A stretch of DNA of 5,584 bases from Acidimicrobiia bacterium (lineage in GTDB: Bacteria; Actinomycetota; Acidimicrobiia; IMCC26256; JAENVU01): NCBI GenBank assembly GCA_025357995.1, contig JANYLF010000076.1, positions 1-5,584 on the forward strand, in the 5' to 3' direction. The position numbers and the translations under genes are program-made. Shown in pieces: positions 1 to 5,519 of this stretch. Every line of letters begins with the position of its first letter. Position 1 is the first letter of the stretch. A model generated the notes under the pieces. It did not search any database. It saw only the letters and a program-made list of their open reading frames with translations, and had not been told where the DNA came from.

Positions 1-318
1 GAGAACATCAGCGACACGCTCGCCAAGGGCACGCGCATCATCGTCAACGGTCGGCTCGAGCAGCGCTCGTGGGAGACCGATCAGGGCGAGAAGAAGAGCG
101 TGGTGGAGATCGTGGCCGACGAGATCGGTCCGAGCCTGCGCTGGGCCACGGCCGAGGTGAAGCGTTCCGAGCGTCGCAGTGGCGGCGGTGGCGGCGGCGA
201 CTTCGGCGGCGGCGGCGGCGGCGGTCGCCCGTCGGAGAACGCCCCGAGTGGTTCGAGTAACGCGCCGAGTGCCCCGTCGGGTGGCGGCGATGACGGCTTC
301 GACGAAGAGCCCTTCTAG
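1..318 (+). CDS. ssb: Single-stranded DNA-binding protein SSB, 3' part (start lies before the window)
   Basis: This is the last 105 residues of SSB, which coats single-stranded DNA as a tetramer and recruits replication and repair proteins. The visible part begins inside the OB fold (ENISDTLAKGTRIIVNGRLEQ) and runs through the last strands and the conserved DEIGPSLRWATAEV segment, closely resembling actinobacterial SSB. A linker of two glycine runs (about residues 60-74 of the visible part) and Ser/Pro/Asn/Gly-rich sequence follows. The protein ends in the acidic tip DDGFDEEPF, the partner-binding tail equivalent to DDIPF in E. coli. The reading frame is open from base 1 and stops with TAG at 316-318. 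rpsR begins 18 bases later, so the two genes are probably cotranscribed, as in the usual rpsF-ssb-rpsR-rplI order; rpsF should lie upstream, outside the window. Confidence 0.97.
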   Translation, partial: ENISDTLAKGTRIIVNGRLEQRSWETDQGEKKSVVEIVADEIGPSLRWATAEVKRSERRSGGGGGGDFGGGGGGGRPSENAPSGSSNAPSAPSGGGDDGFDEEPF

Positions 319-336
319 GGCGAGAGGAACAACACG

Positions 337-834
337 ATGGCACGAGACCGCGAACAACGCCGGAAAGGACCCGCCAACGATCGGCGGCGGGTCCAGAAGA
401 AGAAGGTGTCGATCCTCACCCAGGACAAGATCGATTGGGTCGACTACAAGGACGTCAACCTGCTTCGCCGGTTCATGTCCGAGCGCGCCAAGATCCGCGC
501 CCGGCGCGTGACGGGCAACAATGCACAGCAACAGCGTGAGATCGCCAAGGCGATCCGCATCGCGCGCGAGATGGCGTTGCTGCCCTACAGCGTCCGTCAG
601 GTCACGCAACGCAGCCGGAGTGGTCGACGCGACCGCGACCGGTTGGACCCGACCGCGCCGATGCCGACTCCGGACGCACCACCGCCCACTGTCGGCGAGG
701 GCGACGTCGAGCTGCCCGAGGGCGTCACCCTCGAGGCGGTCGAGATCGACGCGGTGATCGTGCCCGTGATCGAGCCCGTGATGGAGCCGGAGTCGAGTTC
801 GGGTGGCGACGAGACGGAAGTGAGCGAAGCATGA
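337..834 (+). CDS. rpsR: Small ribosomal subunit protein bS18 with long acidic C-terminal extension
   Basis: bS18 binds the platform of the 30S subunit together with bS6. Residues about 20-88 are the full family core: KKKVSILTQDKIDWVDYKD, then LLRRFMSERAKIRARRVTG, then the helix ending REMALLPYSVRQ. The positions that hold zinc-binding cysteines in the C+ form are Ser25, Thr28 and Asn62, so this is a cysteine-free form. The family is normally about 75-90 residues, but this protein has 165. Residues 89-105 are basic (RSRSGRRDRDR), 106-120 proline-rich, and 121-165 strongly acidic (Glu/Asp with Val/Ile). Third codon positions stay G/C-rich through the extension and the frame runs without a break to a TGA overlapping the rplI start, so the tail looks truly coding. 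The start ATG has GAGAGGA at 322-328 in front. The function of the tail is unknown. Confidence 0.95.
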   Translation: MARDREQRRKGPANDRRRVQKKKVSILTQDKIDWVDYKDVNLLRRFMSERAKIRARRVTGNNAQQQREIAKAIRIAREMALLPYSVRQVTQRSRSGRRDRDRLDPTAPMPTPDAPPPTVGEGDVELPEGVTLEAVEIDAVIVPVIEPVMEPESSSGGDETEVSEA

Positions 835-1277
835 AGATCGTGCTGCGGTCCGACGTCGACACGTTGGGCAAGAAGGGTGACCTCCTCGATGTCGCCCCCG
901 GATACGCCCGCAACTACCTCGTGCCTCGCGGGCTCGCGATCTTCGCGACCAAGGGCGCCGAGAAGCAGGCCGCATCGATGCGTCGGAGTCGCGAGGTACG
1001 CGACTCTCGCGAGCGTGAGAGCGCGCAAGCACTCGCGGCTCGGCTCGCGTCCGTGCCGGTGCAGGTCCCGGCGCGTGCCGGTGAGGGTGGCAAGTTGTTC
1101 GGGTCGGTGACCGCGGCGGATGTCGCGGCCGCGATTCACGCGACGACGGGTGTGGAAATCGATCGACGCAAGGTCAACCTTGCGGAGCCGCTCAAGGCCC
1201 TCGGCCCGGCCGAGGTCGAGATCACGTTGCACAGCGCCGTTCGTGTTGCAGTGATGATCGAGGTCGTCGCCAGCTGA
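831..1277 (+). CDS. rplI: Large ribosomal subunit protein bL9
   Basis: bL9 is an elongated 50S protein of two globular domains joined by a long helix; it binds 23S rRNA near the base of the L1 stalk. Here 148 residues match the usual length. The N-terminal domain carries the signature GKKGDLLDVAPGYARNYLVPRGLA (about residues 13-36, written with its key glycines and GYARNYL). The connecting helix spans about 41-74 and is rich in Arg, Glu and Ala. The C-terminal domain has KLFGSVT at 88-94 and the IDRRKVNL segment at 110-117. The ATG overlaps the rpsR stop (ATGA at 831-834), suggesting translational coupling. GGAAG at 816-820 inside rpsR may act as a ribosome binding site. A strong palindrome begins 24 bases after the stop, so this is probably the last gene of the ssb-rpsR-rplI transcript. 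Confidence 0.97.
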   Translation: MKIVLRSDVDTLGKKGDLLDVAPGYARNYLVPRGLAIFATKGAEKQAASMRRSREVRDSRERESAQALAARLASVPVQVPARAGEGGKLFGSVTAADVAAAIHATTGVEIDRRKVNLAEPLKALGPAEVEITLHSAVRVAVMIEVVAS

Positions 1278-1300
1278 GGTGACATTCCGAGCACTACTGG

Positions 1301-1330
1301 AAACGGTCCGCCCCGTGGGGCGGACCGTTT
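1301..1330 (+). terminator. Perfect GC-rich palindrome after rplI, probable terminator
   Basis: AAACGGTCCGCCCC (1301-1314) is followed by two bases and then its exact reverse complement GGGGCGGACCGTTT (1317-1330). In RNA the two central CG pairs would open to a four-base loop, leaving about 13 pairs. It sits 24 bases behind the rplI stop, where the ribosomal operon should end. There is no long T run (only TTT, then CGCG), which is common for terminators in high-GC actinobacteria. Because the repeat is perfect and AAA flanks the left arm, it could act on either strand. Confidence 0.8.
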
Positions 1331-1386
1331 CGCGTGGCGCGCCGACCCATCCGCGGTCGATGTCGCACCCCGCGCTCACAATGGAC

Positions 1387-1471
1387 TCGTCCACAGCCCT
1401 GTGGACAAACCGAGCCCGCTATCCCCAGGTAATTCACACAAGTTCGATGGGTTGTCCACTTCCAACCCACA
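1387..1471. promoter_or_regulatory. Cluster of DnaA-box-like sites and two inverted repeats upstream of dnaB
   Basis: This lies in the 247-base gap between rplI and dnaB. TTGTCCACA, the actinobacterial DnaA-box form, occurs exactly on the - strand at 1400-1408. TCGTCCACA (1387-1395) and TTGTCCACT (1452-1460) on the + strand each differ at one base. CTATCCCCA (1419-1427) and TAATTCACA (1430-1438) each match seven of nine. The first two sites face each other and form a perfect dyad, GTCCACAG-CC-CTGTGGAC (1389-1406). A second inverted repeat, TGGGTTG (1448-1454) with CAACCCA (1463-1469), encloses the third site. The positions are read directly. Binding of DnaA, and control of dnaB by it, are inference. 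I could not place a convincing -35/-10 pair for dnaB in this gap. Confidence 0.5.
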
Positions 1472-1510
1472 GGGCATCGATGTGATGATGAACCGGGGTT
1501 CGTCGGGGGT

Positions 1511-1518
1511 GGAGAAGG
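1511..1518 (+). promoter_or_regulatory. Ribosome binding site supporting the dnaB GTG start
   Basis: GGAGAAGG lies 6 bases before the GTG at 1525 and 9 before the next GTG at 1528. It is the only purine-rich Shine-Dalgarno-like run near the 5' end of dnaB. It favours these GTG codons over the internal ATG at 1561, which has no comparable site and lies only just before the conserved PPHNLEAEESLLGAM segment. Confidence 0.6.
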
Positions 1519-1524
1519 TTTCGC

Positions 1525-2892
1525 GTGGTGCAGACGAGTGAGGTTGCGGTCCGACCGCCAATGTCCAGCGGACGGATCCCCCCACACAACCTCGAAGCCG
1601 AGGAATCGCTGCTCGGCGCGATGTTGATCTCGCGCGATGCGATTACCGCCGCGGTCGAGGCGAGGGTCGACGCGAGCGACTTCTACAAGCCCGCCCACGG
1701 CCACGTGTTCGATGCAGTCTGGTCGCTCTACGAGCAGGGCGAGCCGGTCGATCCGGTGACCGTGGCCGAAGAGCTGCGCCGTGCAAACCTGCTCGAAGCA
1801 CTGGGTGGCAAGGGCCTCCTCCTGCAACTTCAGGCCGCGACTCCGGCGTCGGCGAATGCCGGCCACTACGCGCGCATCGTCGGCGACCTCGCCTTGCTGC
1901 GCCGATTGATCACGGTGTCGGGTGAGATTGCGGAGAGCGCGTACGGCCAACCCGACGACGTCACCGAGACCGTCGACCGCGCCGAGGCGATGGTCTTCGA
2001 GGTTGCCGAGAAGCGGATCTCCGATTCGCTGGTGAAGTTGTTCGACTCGGTGACCGAAACCGTCGATCAACTCGAGCAGATGTACGGGAACGATGGCGTG
2101 GTGACGGGCGTGCCCACGGGCTACGTCGACCTCGACCAACAGCTGCTCGGACTCCAGCCGTCGAACCTCATCATTCTCGCGGCGCGCCCCGGCGCGGGCA
2201 AAACCGCGTTCATGCTCGGCGCGGCGGCAAACGTGGCGATGGAGAGCCGTCGGCCGGTGCTGTTCTTCTCGATGGAGATGGGTGCGGTCGAGCTCACGAA
2301 GCGCATGCTCTCGGCCGAGGCCCGGGTCGACGCCCGCAAGCTCCAGACGGGCAACCTCACGGACGGGGACTGGAGCCGACTCAACCCCGCGATCAGCCAC
2401 CTCGGGGAAGCACCGTTGTTCCTCGACGACAATCCGCACTGCACCGTGATGGAAATGCGAGCGAAGGCGCGCCGGATCAAGGCGCGCTACGGCGACCTCG
2501 GGCTCGTGGTCGTCGACTATCTGCAGCTGATGAGTTCACCCCGACGGGCCGAGAACCGCCAGGTCGAGGTCTCGGAGCTGTCGCGGGGCCTCAAGATCCT
2601 CGCTCGCGAGCTCGAGTGCCCCGTCCTTGTCGGCAGTCAGCTCAACCGTCAGCTCGAATACCGCCAGGACAAACGGCCGATGCTCGCCGACCTGCGTGAA
2701 TCCGGCTCGATCGAACAAGACGCCGACGTCGTGATGTTCATCTACCGAGACGACGTCTACAACCCGGAGTCCGAACAACGCGGCGTAGCGGAGATCATCG
2801 TGGCCAAGCACCGAAACGGCCCGACCGGGGTCGCTCGCCTCGCGTTCCTCGACCACATCGTGAAGTTCGCCAACATGGCTGCCACACCCTGA
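1525..2892 (+). CDS. dnaB: Replicative DNA helicase DnaB
   Basis: DnaB is the hexameric ring helicase that unwinds DNA at the replication fork and contacts primase. The 455 residues are full length for the family. The N-terminal domain begins at PPHNLEAEESLLGAM (about residues 19-33). A linker helix near 165-190 leads into the RecA-like ATPase domain. That domain has Walker A ARPGAGKT (220-227), the FFSMEM motif with the catalytic-type Glu at 251, Walker B VVVDYLQLM (328-336), the H3 motif GSQLNRQLEYR (370-380) and H4 SGSIEQDADVVMFIYRDD (393-410). The Lys428/Arg430 pair in AKHRNGPTG is the arginine-finger region. No intein interrupts Walker A or the later motifs, unlike several mycobacterial dnaB genes. 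The gene probably has its own promoter in the preceding gap. It ends 13 bases from a convergent gene. Confidence 0.98.
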   Translation: MVQTSEVAVRPPMSSGRIPPHNLEAEESLLGAMLISRDAITAAVEARVDASDFYKPAHGHVFDAVWSLYEQGEPVDPVTVAEELRRANLLEALGGKGLLLQLQAATPASANAGHYARIVGDLALLRRLITVSGEIAESAYGQPDDVTETVDRAEAMVFEVAEKRISDSLVKLFDSVTETVDQLEQMYGNDGVVTGVPTGYVDLDQQLLGLQPSNLIILAARPGAGKTAFMLGAAANVAMESRRPVLFFSMEMGAVELTKRMLSAEARVDARKLQTGNLTDGDWSRLNPAISHLGEAPLFLDDNPHCTVMEMRAKARRIKARYGDLGLVVVDYLQLMSSPRRAENRQVEVSELSRGLKILARELECPVLVGSQLNRQLEYRQDKRPMLADLRESGSIEQDADVVMFIYRDDVYNPESEQRGVAEIIVAKHRNGPTGVARLAFLDHIVKFANMAATP

Positions 2893-2905
2893 GAGCGGAA
2901 CGGGA

Positions 2906-3385
2906 CTATCTCGACCAATCCCGGTTGGGGGACGCGGGCGGCATGACGAAGCCCTCGCCGGGGCGCCAGCCCGCGGCGCGGAGGTCTTCGTTCACGTGCG
3001 CCATGTTGAGGAGATCCTCCTCGTAGGAGAACTTGCCGTTGCCTGCGTACACGAGCGTGGAATAACCCGACTGCGCGTACGCGGAACCGTCGGCGCGAGT
3101 GCCTGGCGAGATCTGGGTCCACTTGATCACCACGGTGTCGCCCTCGATGGCCACGTATTCCACCGGGAACTTCCAATCTTCGAGCCCGCGCATGGATTCG
3201 TCGAGGAACTCGCGCAGCGCGGCAATGCCTTCCACTCGCCCCCACGCCGGGTCGATGTACACACAGTCGTCGGTGAAGAAATCTGCGATGCCGGTCCAGC
3301 CCCGCTCCTCCCCGGCGTCGATCCGTCGGCGCAGGTCCTGATAGCGCGCCAACGTGGCTTCGATTTCGGGGCGGGGATGCGACAC
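2906..3385 (-). CDS. SnoaL-like / NTF2-like fold protein of unknown function
   Basis: This 159-residue protein looks like a member of the nuclear transport factor 2 / SnoaL-like superfamily, small cone-shaped alpha+beta proteins that include cyclases, isomerases and many uncharacterised proteins. The pattern fits: an N-terminal helix (about residues 7-22), the FFTDDCVYIDPAWGRVEG segment (36-53) where such proteins place the pocket, a helix with ALREFLDESM (56-65), and beta strands WKFPVEYVAIEG, TVVIKWTQIS and YSTLVYAGNGKFSYEEDL (71-125). A tail of about 30 residues follows. I cannot name a substrate. The start is GTG at 3385, 24 bases after the nucS stop, with AAGGAG in front, so it is probably cotranscribed with nucS. 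There is no signal peptide, so it should be cytoplasmic. The 13 bases separating it from dnaB hold no hairpin. Confidence 0.85.
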   Translation of the reverse strand: MSHPRPEIEATLARYQDLRRRIDAGEERGWTGIADFFTDDCVYIDPAWGRVEGIAALREFLDESMRGLEDWKFPVEYVAIEGDTVVIKWTQISPGTRADGSAYAQSGYSTLVYAGNGKFSYEEDLLNMAHVNEDLRAAGWRPGEGFVMPPASPNRDWSR

Positions 3386-3393
3386 GGGAGGAA

Positions 3394-3399
3394 CTCCTT
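3394..3399 (-). promoter_or_regulatory. Strong Shine-Dalgarno for the SnoaL-like gene
   Basis: On the - strand AAGGAG lies 8 bases before the GTG start at 3385. It is the best ribosome binding site in the window. It settles the start of the SnoaL-like gene and shows that the gene can be translated independently of nucS. Confidence 0.8.
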
Positions 3400-3409
3400 C
3401 GGGCTGGGC

Positions 3410-4087
3410 TCAGAAGAGCTTGAGCTTCGGATTGTCGTGGGTGCGGAGATCGTCGAGATCGATCTCCACACATTCGATGTTGTGGCTCTCCGCGTAGACG
3501 CGCGCCTGCGGTTTGATGCGCGTCGCCACGAACATGCCAAGGGTGGGCGCGAGGCGCGTGTCGAGATCCAGCCGTTCTTGATAGCGAATGAGCTGGTCAA
3601 CGCCCGTGATCTCACCAATGCGCTTGACCTCGACGGCCACGGCACGACCGTCGCCGGCACGACACAGGAAGTCGATGGGGCCGATGTCAGTCGGGTATTC
3701 ACGACGCACGAGCGTGAGGTCGTCGCGTAGGGCTTGCACTCGCATCTCGATCAAGGCCTGGAGCTCAGCTTCCACACCGTCCTTTTCGAGCCCAGGGTCG
3801 TCGCCGAGATCGATGCTGTGATCGTGATGGATTTCGAGGAGCTCCACCACGAGACGCTCCCCCTTGGGGCTCTCCGCGGTGATCGACCCGGCGGTCGCAC
3901 GGATCGTGCACGGTGGGCTCATCCAGTTCAGGGGCTTGTACGCGCGGGCGTCGGAGTGGATGGCGATGGACCCATCGGCCTTGAGCACGATGAGGCGGGT
4001 GGCCTCTGCGAGGCGAGCCGCGAGCCGGCCCTCGTAGGTGACCGAGCAGCGAGCAACGATGAGACGCACGCGGGGATGTTCGCGCAC
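3410..4087 (-). CDS. nucS: Mismatch-specific endonuclease NucS (EndoMS)
   Basis: NucS/EndoMS cuts both strands at base mismatches. It provides the non-canonical mismatch repair of actinobacteria and some archaea that lack MutS and MutL. The protein resembles mycobacterial NucS along its length. Residues (from the GTG at 4087) 6-15 are RVRLIVARCS; AYKPLNWMSPP at 49-59 belongs to the N-terminal DNA-binding/dimerisation domain; DPGLEKDGVEAELQAL (97-112) links to the nuclease domain. That domain has LVRREYPTDIGPIDFLCR with Asp139, then VAVEVKR with Glu153 and Lys155 (the D-ExK nuclease triad), then Gln165 and Tyr169. The C-terminus LKLF matches the beta-clamp-binding tail. The frame stays open upstream to an ATG at 4402, but that region does not resemble NucS. 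GTG at 4087 gives 225 residues, close to the family; GTGs at 4108 and 4069 are alternatives. None has a clear Shine-Dalgarno. Confidence 0.95.
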   Translation of the reverse strand: MREHPRVRLIVARCSVTYEGRLAARLAEATRLIVLKADGSIAIHSDARAYKPLNWMSPPCTIRATAGSITAESPKGERLVVELLEIHHDHSIDLGDDPGLEKDGVEAELQALIEMRVQALRDDLTLVRREYPTDIGPIDFLCRAGDGRAVAVEVKRIGEITGVDQLIRYQERLDLDTRLAPTLGMFVATRIKPQARVYAESHNIECVEIDLDDLRTHDNPKLKLF

Positions 4088-4140
4088 CGGGAACCGGAGC
4101 GCGGCCACGAACGTCTGAGTTTCCGACGAAGGGGGACACC

Positions 4141-5103
4141 ATGCGACGGTGGATCGGAATCGGAATCGTGTTGCTACTCGGGGCAGGCAGCCTGGTCGCG
4201 CTGTTGTCGACGGGTCGAGGTGGAAATGGGGGCGAAGCCAAGTCGACCGGACTGGTCGCGCCCACCCATGGGCCCGCCGCCTTCCGGACGGCCACGCCCG
4301 CAACCCCGGACTTGGCCAAGACCGACGCGATCGGATCTCCGTCGTCTGCGAGTTCGGCCGGCGGGAGCTCGGCGTCGGCGGTGACACCGACCGCGAATGC
4401 ACCCGCGTCGCTCGCCGTTCCCAAGTTCGACGCCAAGGTGGTGAAGCGCGCGACGTTGAGCGTCGCCGTCAGCCGGAAGACCTTGAGCCAACGGTTTGCG
4501 AGCGCCAACGACGTCGCGGAGCTCCTCGGCGGGTTCATCGAGAGCAGCGACGAATCGCGGGGGCTGGCCACGATCACGATGCGGGTGCCGTCCCCCCGCT
4601 TCACGGAGGCGCTGGCGAAGTTGGGCGCGCTGGGTCGAGTGACCGACCGCGCCGAGCGGGGCGACGACGTCACCGCTGCGTTCACCGACCTCGACGCGCG
4701 CATCCGCAACCTCGCCGCGCAAGAAGGCGTGCTCCAAGATCTGATGCGCCAAGCCCGGAACATTCCCGACACGATCACGGTGCAGCAACAGCTGTCAGCT
4801 GTGCGCCAGGAGATCGAGCAGCTCACCGGTCAGCGCTACCTGCTCGACAACCAGGCCTCGTACGCGACGATCGCGCTCACGCTGCACGTCGAGGGCGCGG
4901 CTTCGGCTCCGACTCCGGCGACGCACCGCAACTCGATCGCCCAGGCCTGGCACGACGCGGTCGGTGTGGCCGTGGCGATCATCGGCGGTACGATTGTGGT
5001 ACTCGGCGCGGTCGTGCCGCTCGCGATCTTGGCCCTCCTGGTCGCGCTGGGGTGGATGGTGGTACGCCGCCGCCGACCCGGGATGAGCCCGGCCGGACTC
5101 TGA
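4141..5103 (+). CDS. DUF4349 domain membrane-anchored protein
   Basis: This 320-residue protein belongs to the DUF4349 family, whose biochemical role is not known. Residues 5-23 form a hydrophobic N-terminal segment after MRRW, either an uncleaved anchor or a signal peptide; no lipobox cysteine is present, although many relatives are lipoproteins. A low-complexity Ser/Ala/Pro/Thr region (about 25-95) follows. The domain runs from about 98 to 250: KRATLSVAV, LLGGFIESS (128-136), TITMRVPSPRF (144-154), GDDVTAAFTDLDARIRNL (174-191), a coiled-coil-like stretch with QEGVLQDLMRQA and QQQLSAVRQEIEQLTGQ (194-231), and YATIALTL (241-248). A long hydrophobic segment at 274-308 followed by RRRRP anchors it in the membrane, leaving the domain outside. 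ATG at 4141 has GGGGGA (4131-4136) in front. The gene diverges from nucS with 53 bases between. Confidence 0.87.
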   Translation: MRRWIGIGIVLLLGAGSLVALLSTGRGGNGGEAKSTGLVAPTHGPAAFRTATPATPDLAKTDAIGSPSSASSAGGSSASAVTPTANAPASLAVPKFDAKVVKRATLSVAVSRKTLSQRFASANDVAELLGGFIESSDESRGLATITMRVPSPRFTEALAKLGALGRVTDRAERGDDVTAAFTDLDARIRNLAAQEGVLQDLMRQARNIPDTITVQQQLSAVRQEIEQLTGQRYLLDNQASYATIALTLHVEGAASAPTPATHRNSIAQAWHDAVGVAVAIIGGTIVVLGAVVPLAILALLVALGWMVVRRRRPGMSPAGL

Positions 5104-5117
5104 ACCGGGGGCATCGG

Positions 5118-5123
5118 TAGCCT
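5118..5123 (+). promoter_or_regulatory. Candidate -10 box for leaderless transcription of the small membrane protein gene
   Basis: TAGCCT fits the actinobacterial TANNNT -10 pattern and ends 6 bases before the GTG at 5130, the spacing that would place the transcript start on the first base of the start codon. No Shine-Dalgarno is visible before this GTG, which fits a leaderless message. The -35 region (GGACTC, 5095-5100) is weak. The gene might instead be read through from the DUF4349 gene. Confidence 0.4.
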
Positions 5124-5129
5124 GCGGGT

Positions 5130-5411
5130 GTGACGTTCTACGACCAGGTCCTCCGTGAGCTGATCGTCGCATTCGGTGCGGCGTTGCTGGTGGCGAACGG
5201 TCTGGCACTCCTCCGGCGCCGTCGCGATGCGCAGTCCCGGACGGTCGTAGCGGGCGCGCGGAGCGGGAAGGCCAAGGGGGCGAGTCGTGTCGCCGTGACC
5301 GGTCAGACGCCCGCCGGCGAGTTGGTGCAGGCTCCCATGGCGCGGTCGATTGCCTTCGCCGTGCTCGGCTTCGTGATGATGGTGGCCGGCATCGCCGCAC
5401 TCACGGCGTAG
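5130..5411 (+). CDS. Small protein with two predicted membrane segments, function unknown
   Basis: I do not recognise this 93-residue protein. It begins MTFYDQVLRELIVAFGAALL; residues about 9-27 form a hydrophobic helix, followed by the basic run RRRRD. A middle stretch of about 45 residues is polar and basic, rich in Gly, Ala and Lys/Arg. A second hydrophobic helix occupies about 72-92 (IAFAVLGFVMMVAGIAALTA) and ends the protein. The basic residues after the first helix suggest that the loop faces the cytoplasm and both ends face outward. The GTG start lies 26 bases after the DUF4349 gene on the same strand, so the two could work together at the membrane, but this is only an inference from position. 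Third positions are G/C-rich, supporting real coding. Confidence 0.75.
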   Translation: MTFYDQVLRELIVAFGAALLVANGLALLRRRRDAQSRTVVAGARSGKAKGASRVAVTGQTPAGELVQAPMARSIAFAVLGFVMMVAGIAALTA

Positions 5412-5433
5412 TGGTTCCCGCCGGGCGTGATGG

Positions 5434-5507
5434 TGGAGCGGGTGACGAGAATCGAACTCGCGTTCTCAGCTTGGGAAGCTGATGTTCTGCCTCTGAACTA
5501 CACCCGC
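5434..5507 (-). tRNA. tRNA-Gly, anticodon CCC, with encoded CCA
   Basis: Read on the - strand, the cloverleaf is complete. The acceptor stem GCGGGTG (5501-5507) pairs with CACCCGC (5438-5444). The D arm is GTTC-AGAGGCA-GAAC, the anticodon arm is TCAGC-TTCCCAA-GCTGA, the variable loop is GAAC, and the T arm GCGAG-TTCGATT-CTCGT has one G-T pair. The loop TTCCCAA gives anticodon CCC at 5473-5475, reading the glycine codon GGG. Discriminator T (A on the + strand at 5437) is followed by CCA at 5434-5436, so the CCA end is encoded. The body is 71 bases, 74 with CCA. It lies opposite to and 22 bases from the small membrane protein gene. No clear terminator follows it. Confidence 0.97.
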
Positions 5508-5519
5508 AGGGAATCGATG

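Noticed and set aside
178..230. GGC/GGT triplet repeat tract in ssb
   Set aside because: It encodes the glycine-rich linker usual for SSB; it is low complexity in an ordinary place, not a mobile or regulatory repeat.
1294..2439. Long open frame on the - strand opposite dnaB (381 codons)
   Set aside because: It lies opposite a certain helicase gene, has an Arg/His/Val-heavy composition typical of an antisense shadow in GC-rich DNA, and shows no recognisable domain.
2893..2905. Terminator between convergent dnaB and the SnoaL-like gene
   Set aside because: The 13 bases contain no inverted repeat, and only a weak four-base repeat (CCAA/TTGG) is found just inside the neighbouring gene.
4108..4121. 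LexA-type SOS box between nucS and the DUF4349 gene
   Set aside because: GAAC is followed by GTTT after six bases instead of the four required by the actinobacterial GAAC-N4-GTTC pattern.
4088..4402. 105-codon N-terminal extension of nucS from the ATG at 4402
   Set aside because: The extra part is Arg/Ser/Pro-rich, lies opposite the DUF4349 gene and does not resemble NucS; known NucS proteins begin near the conserved RVRL segment.
3765..4826. Long open frame on the - strand across nucS and the DUF4349 gene (353 codons)
   Set aside because: It overlaps two well-supported genes in other frames, and its composition (Ser/Arg/Ala/Pro) is that of a shadow frame.
4149..5120. Long + strand frame inside the DUF4349 gene (323 codons)
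   Set aside because: Very arginine-rich and without any family resemblance, whereas the other frame matches DUF4349.
5431..5436. Tandem CCACCA at the tRNA 3' end as a degradation mark
   Set aside because: CCACCA marking is a post-transcriptional addition to unstable tRNAs, mainly with a GG 5' end; here the second CCA is just flanking DNA and the acceptor starts with GC.
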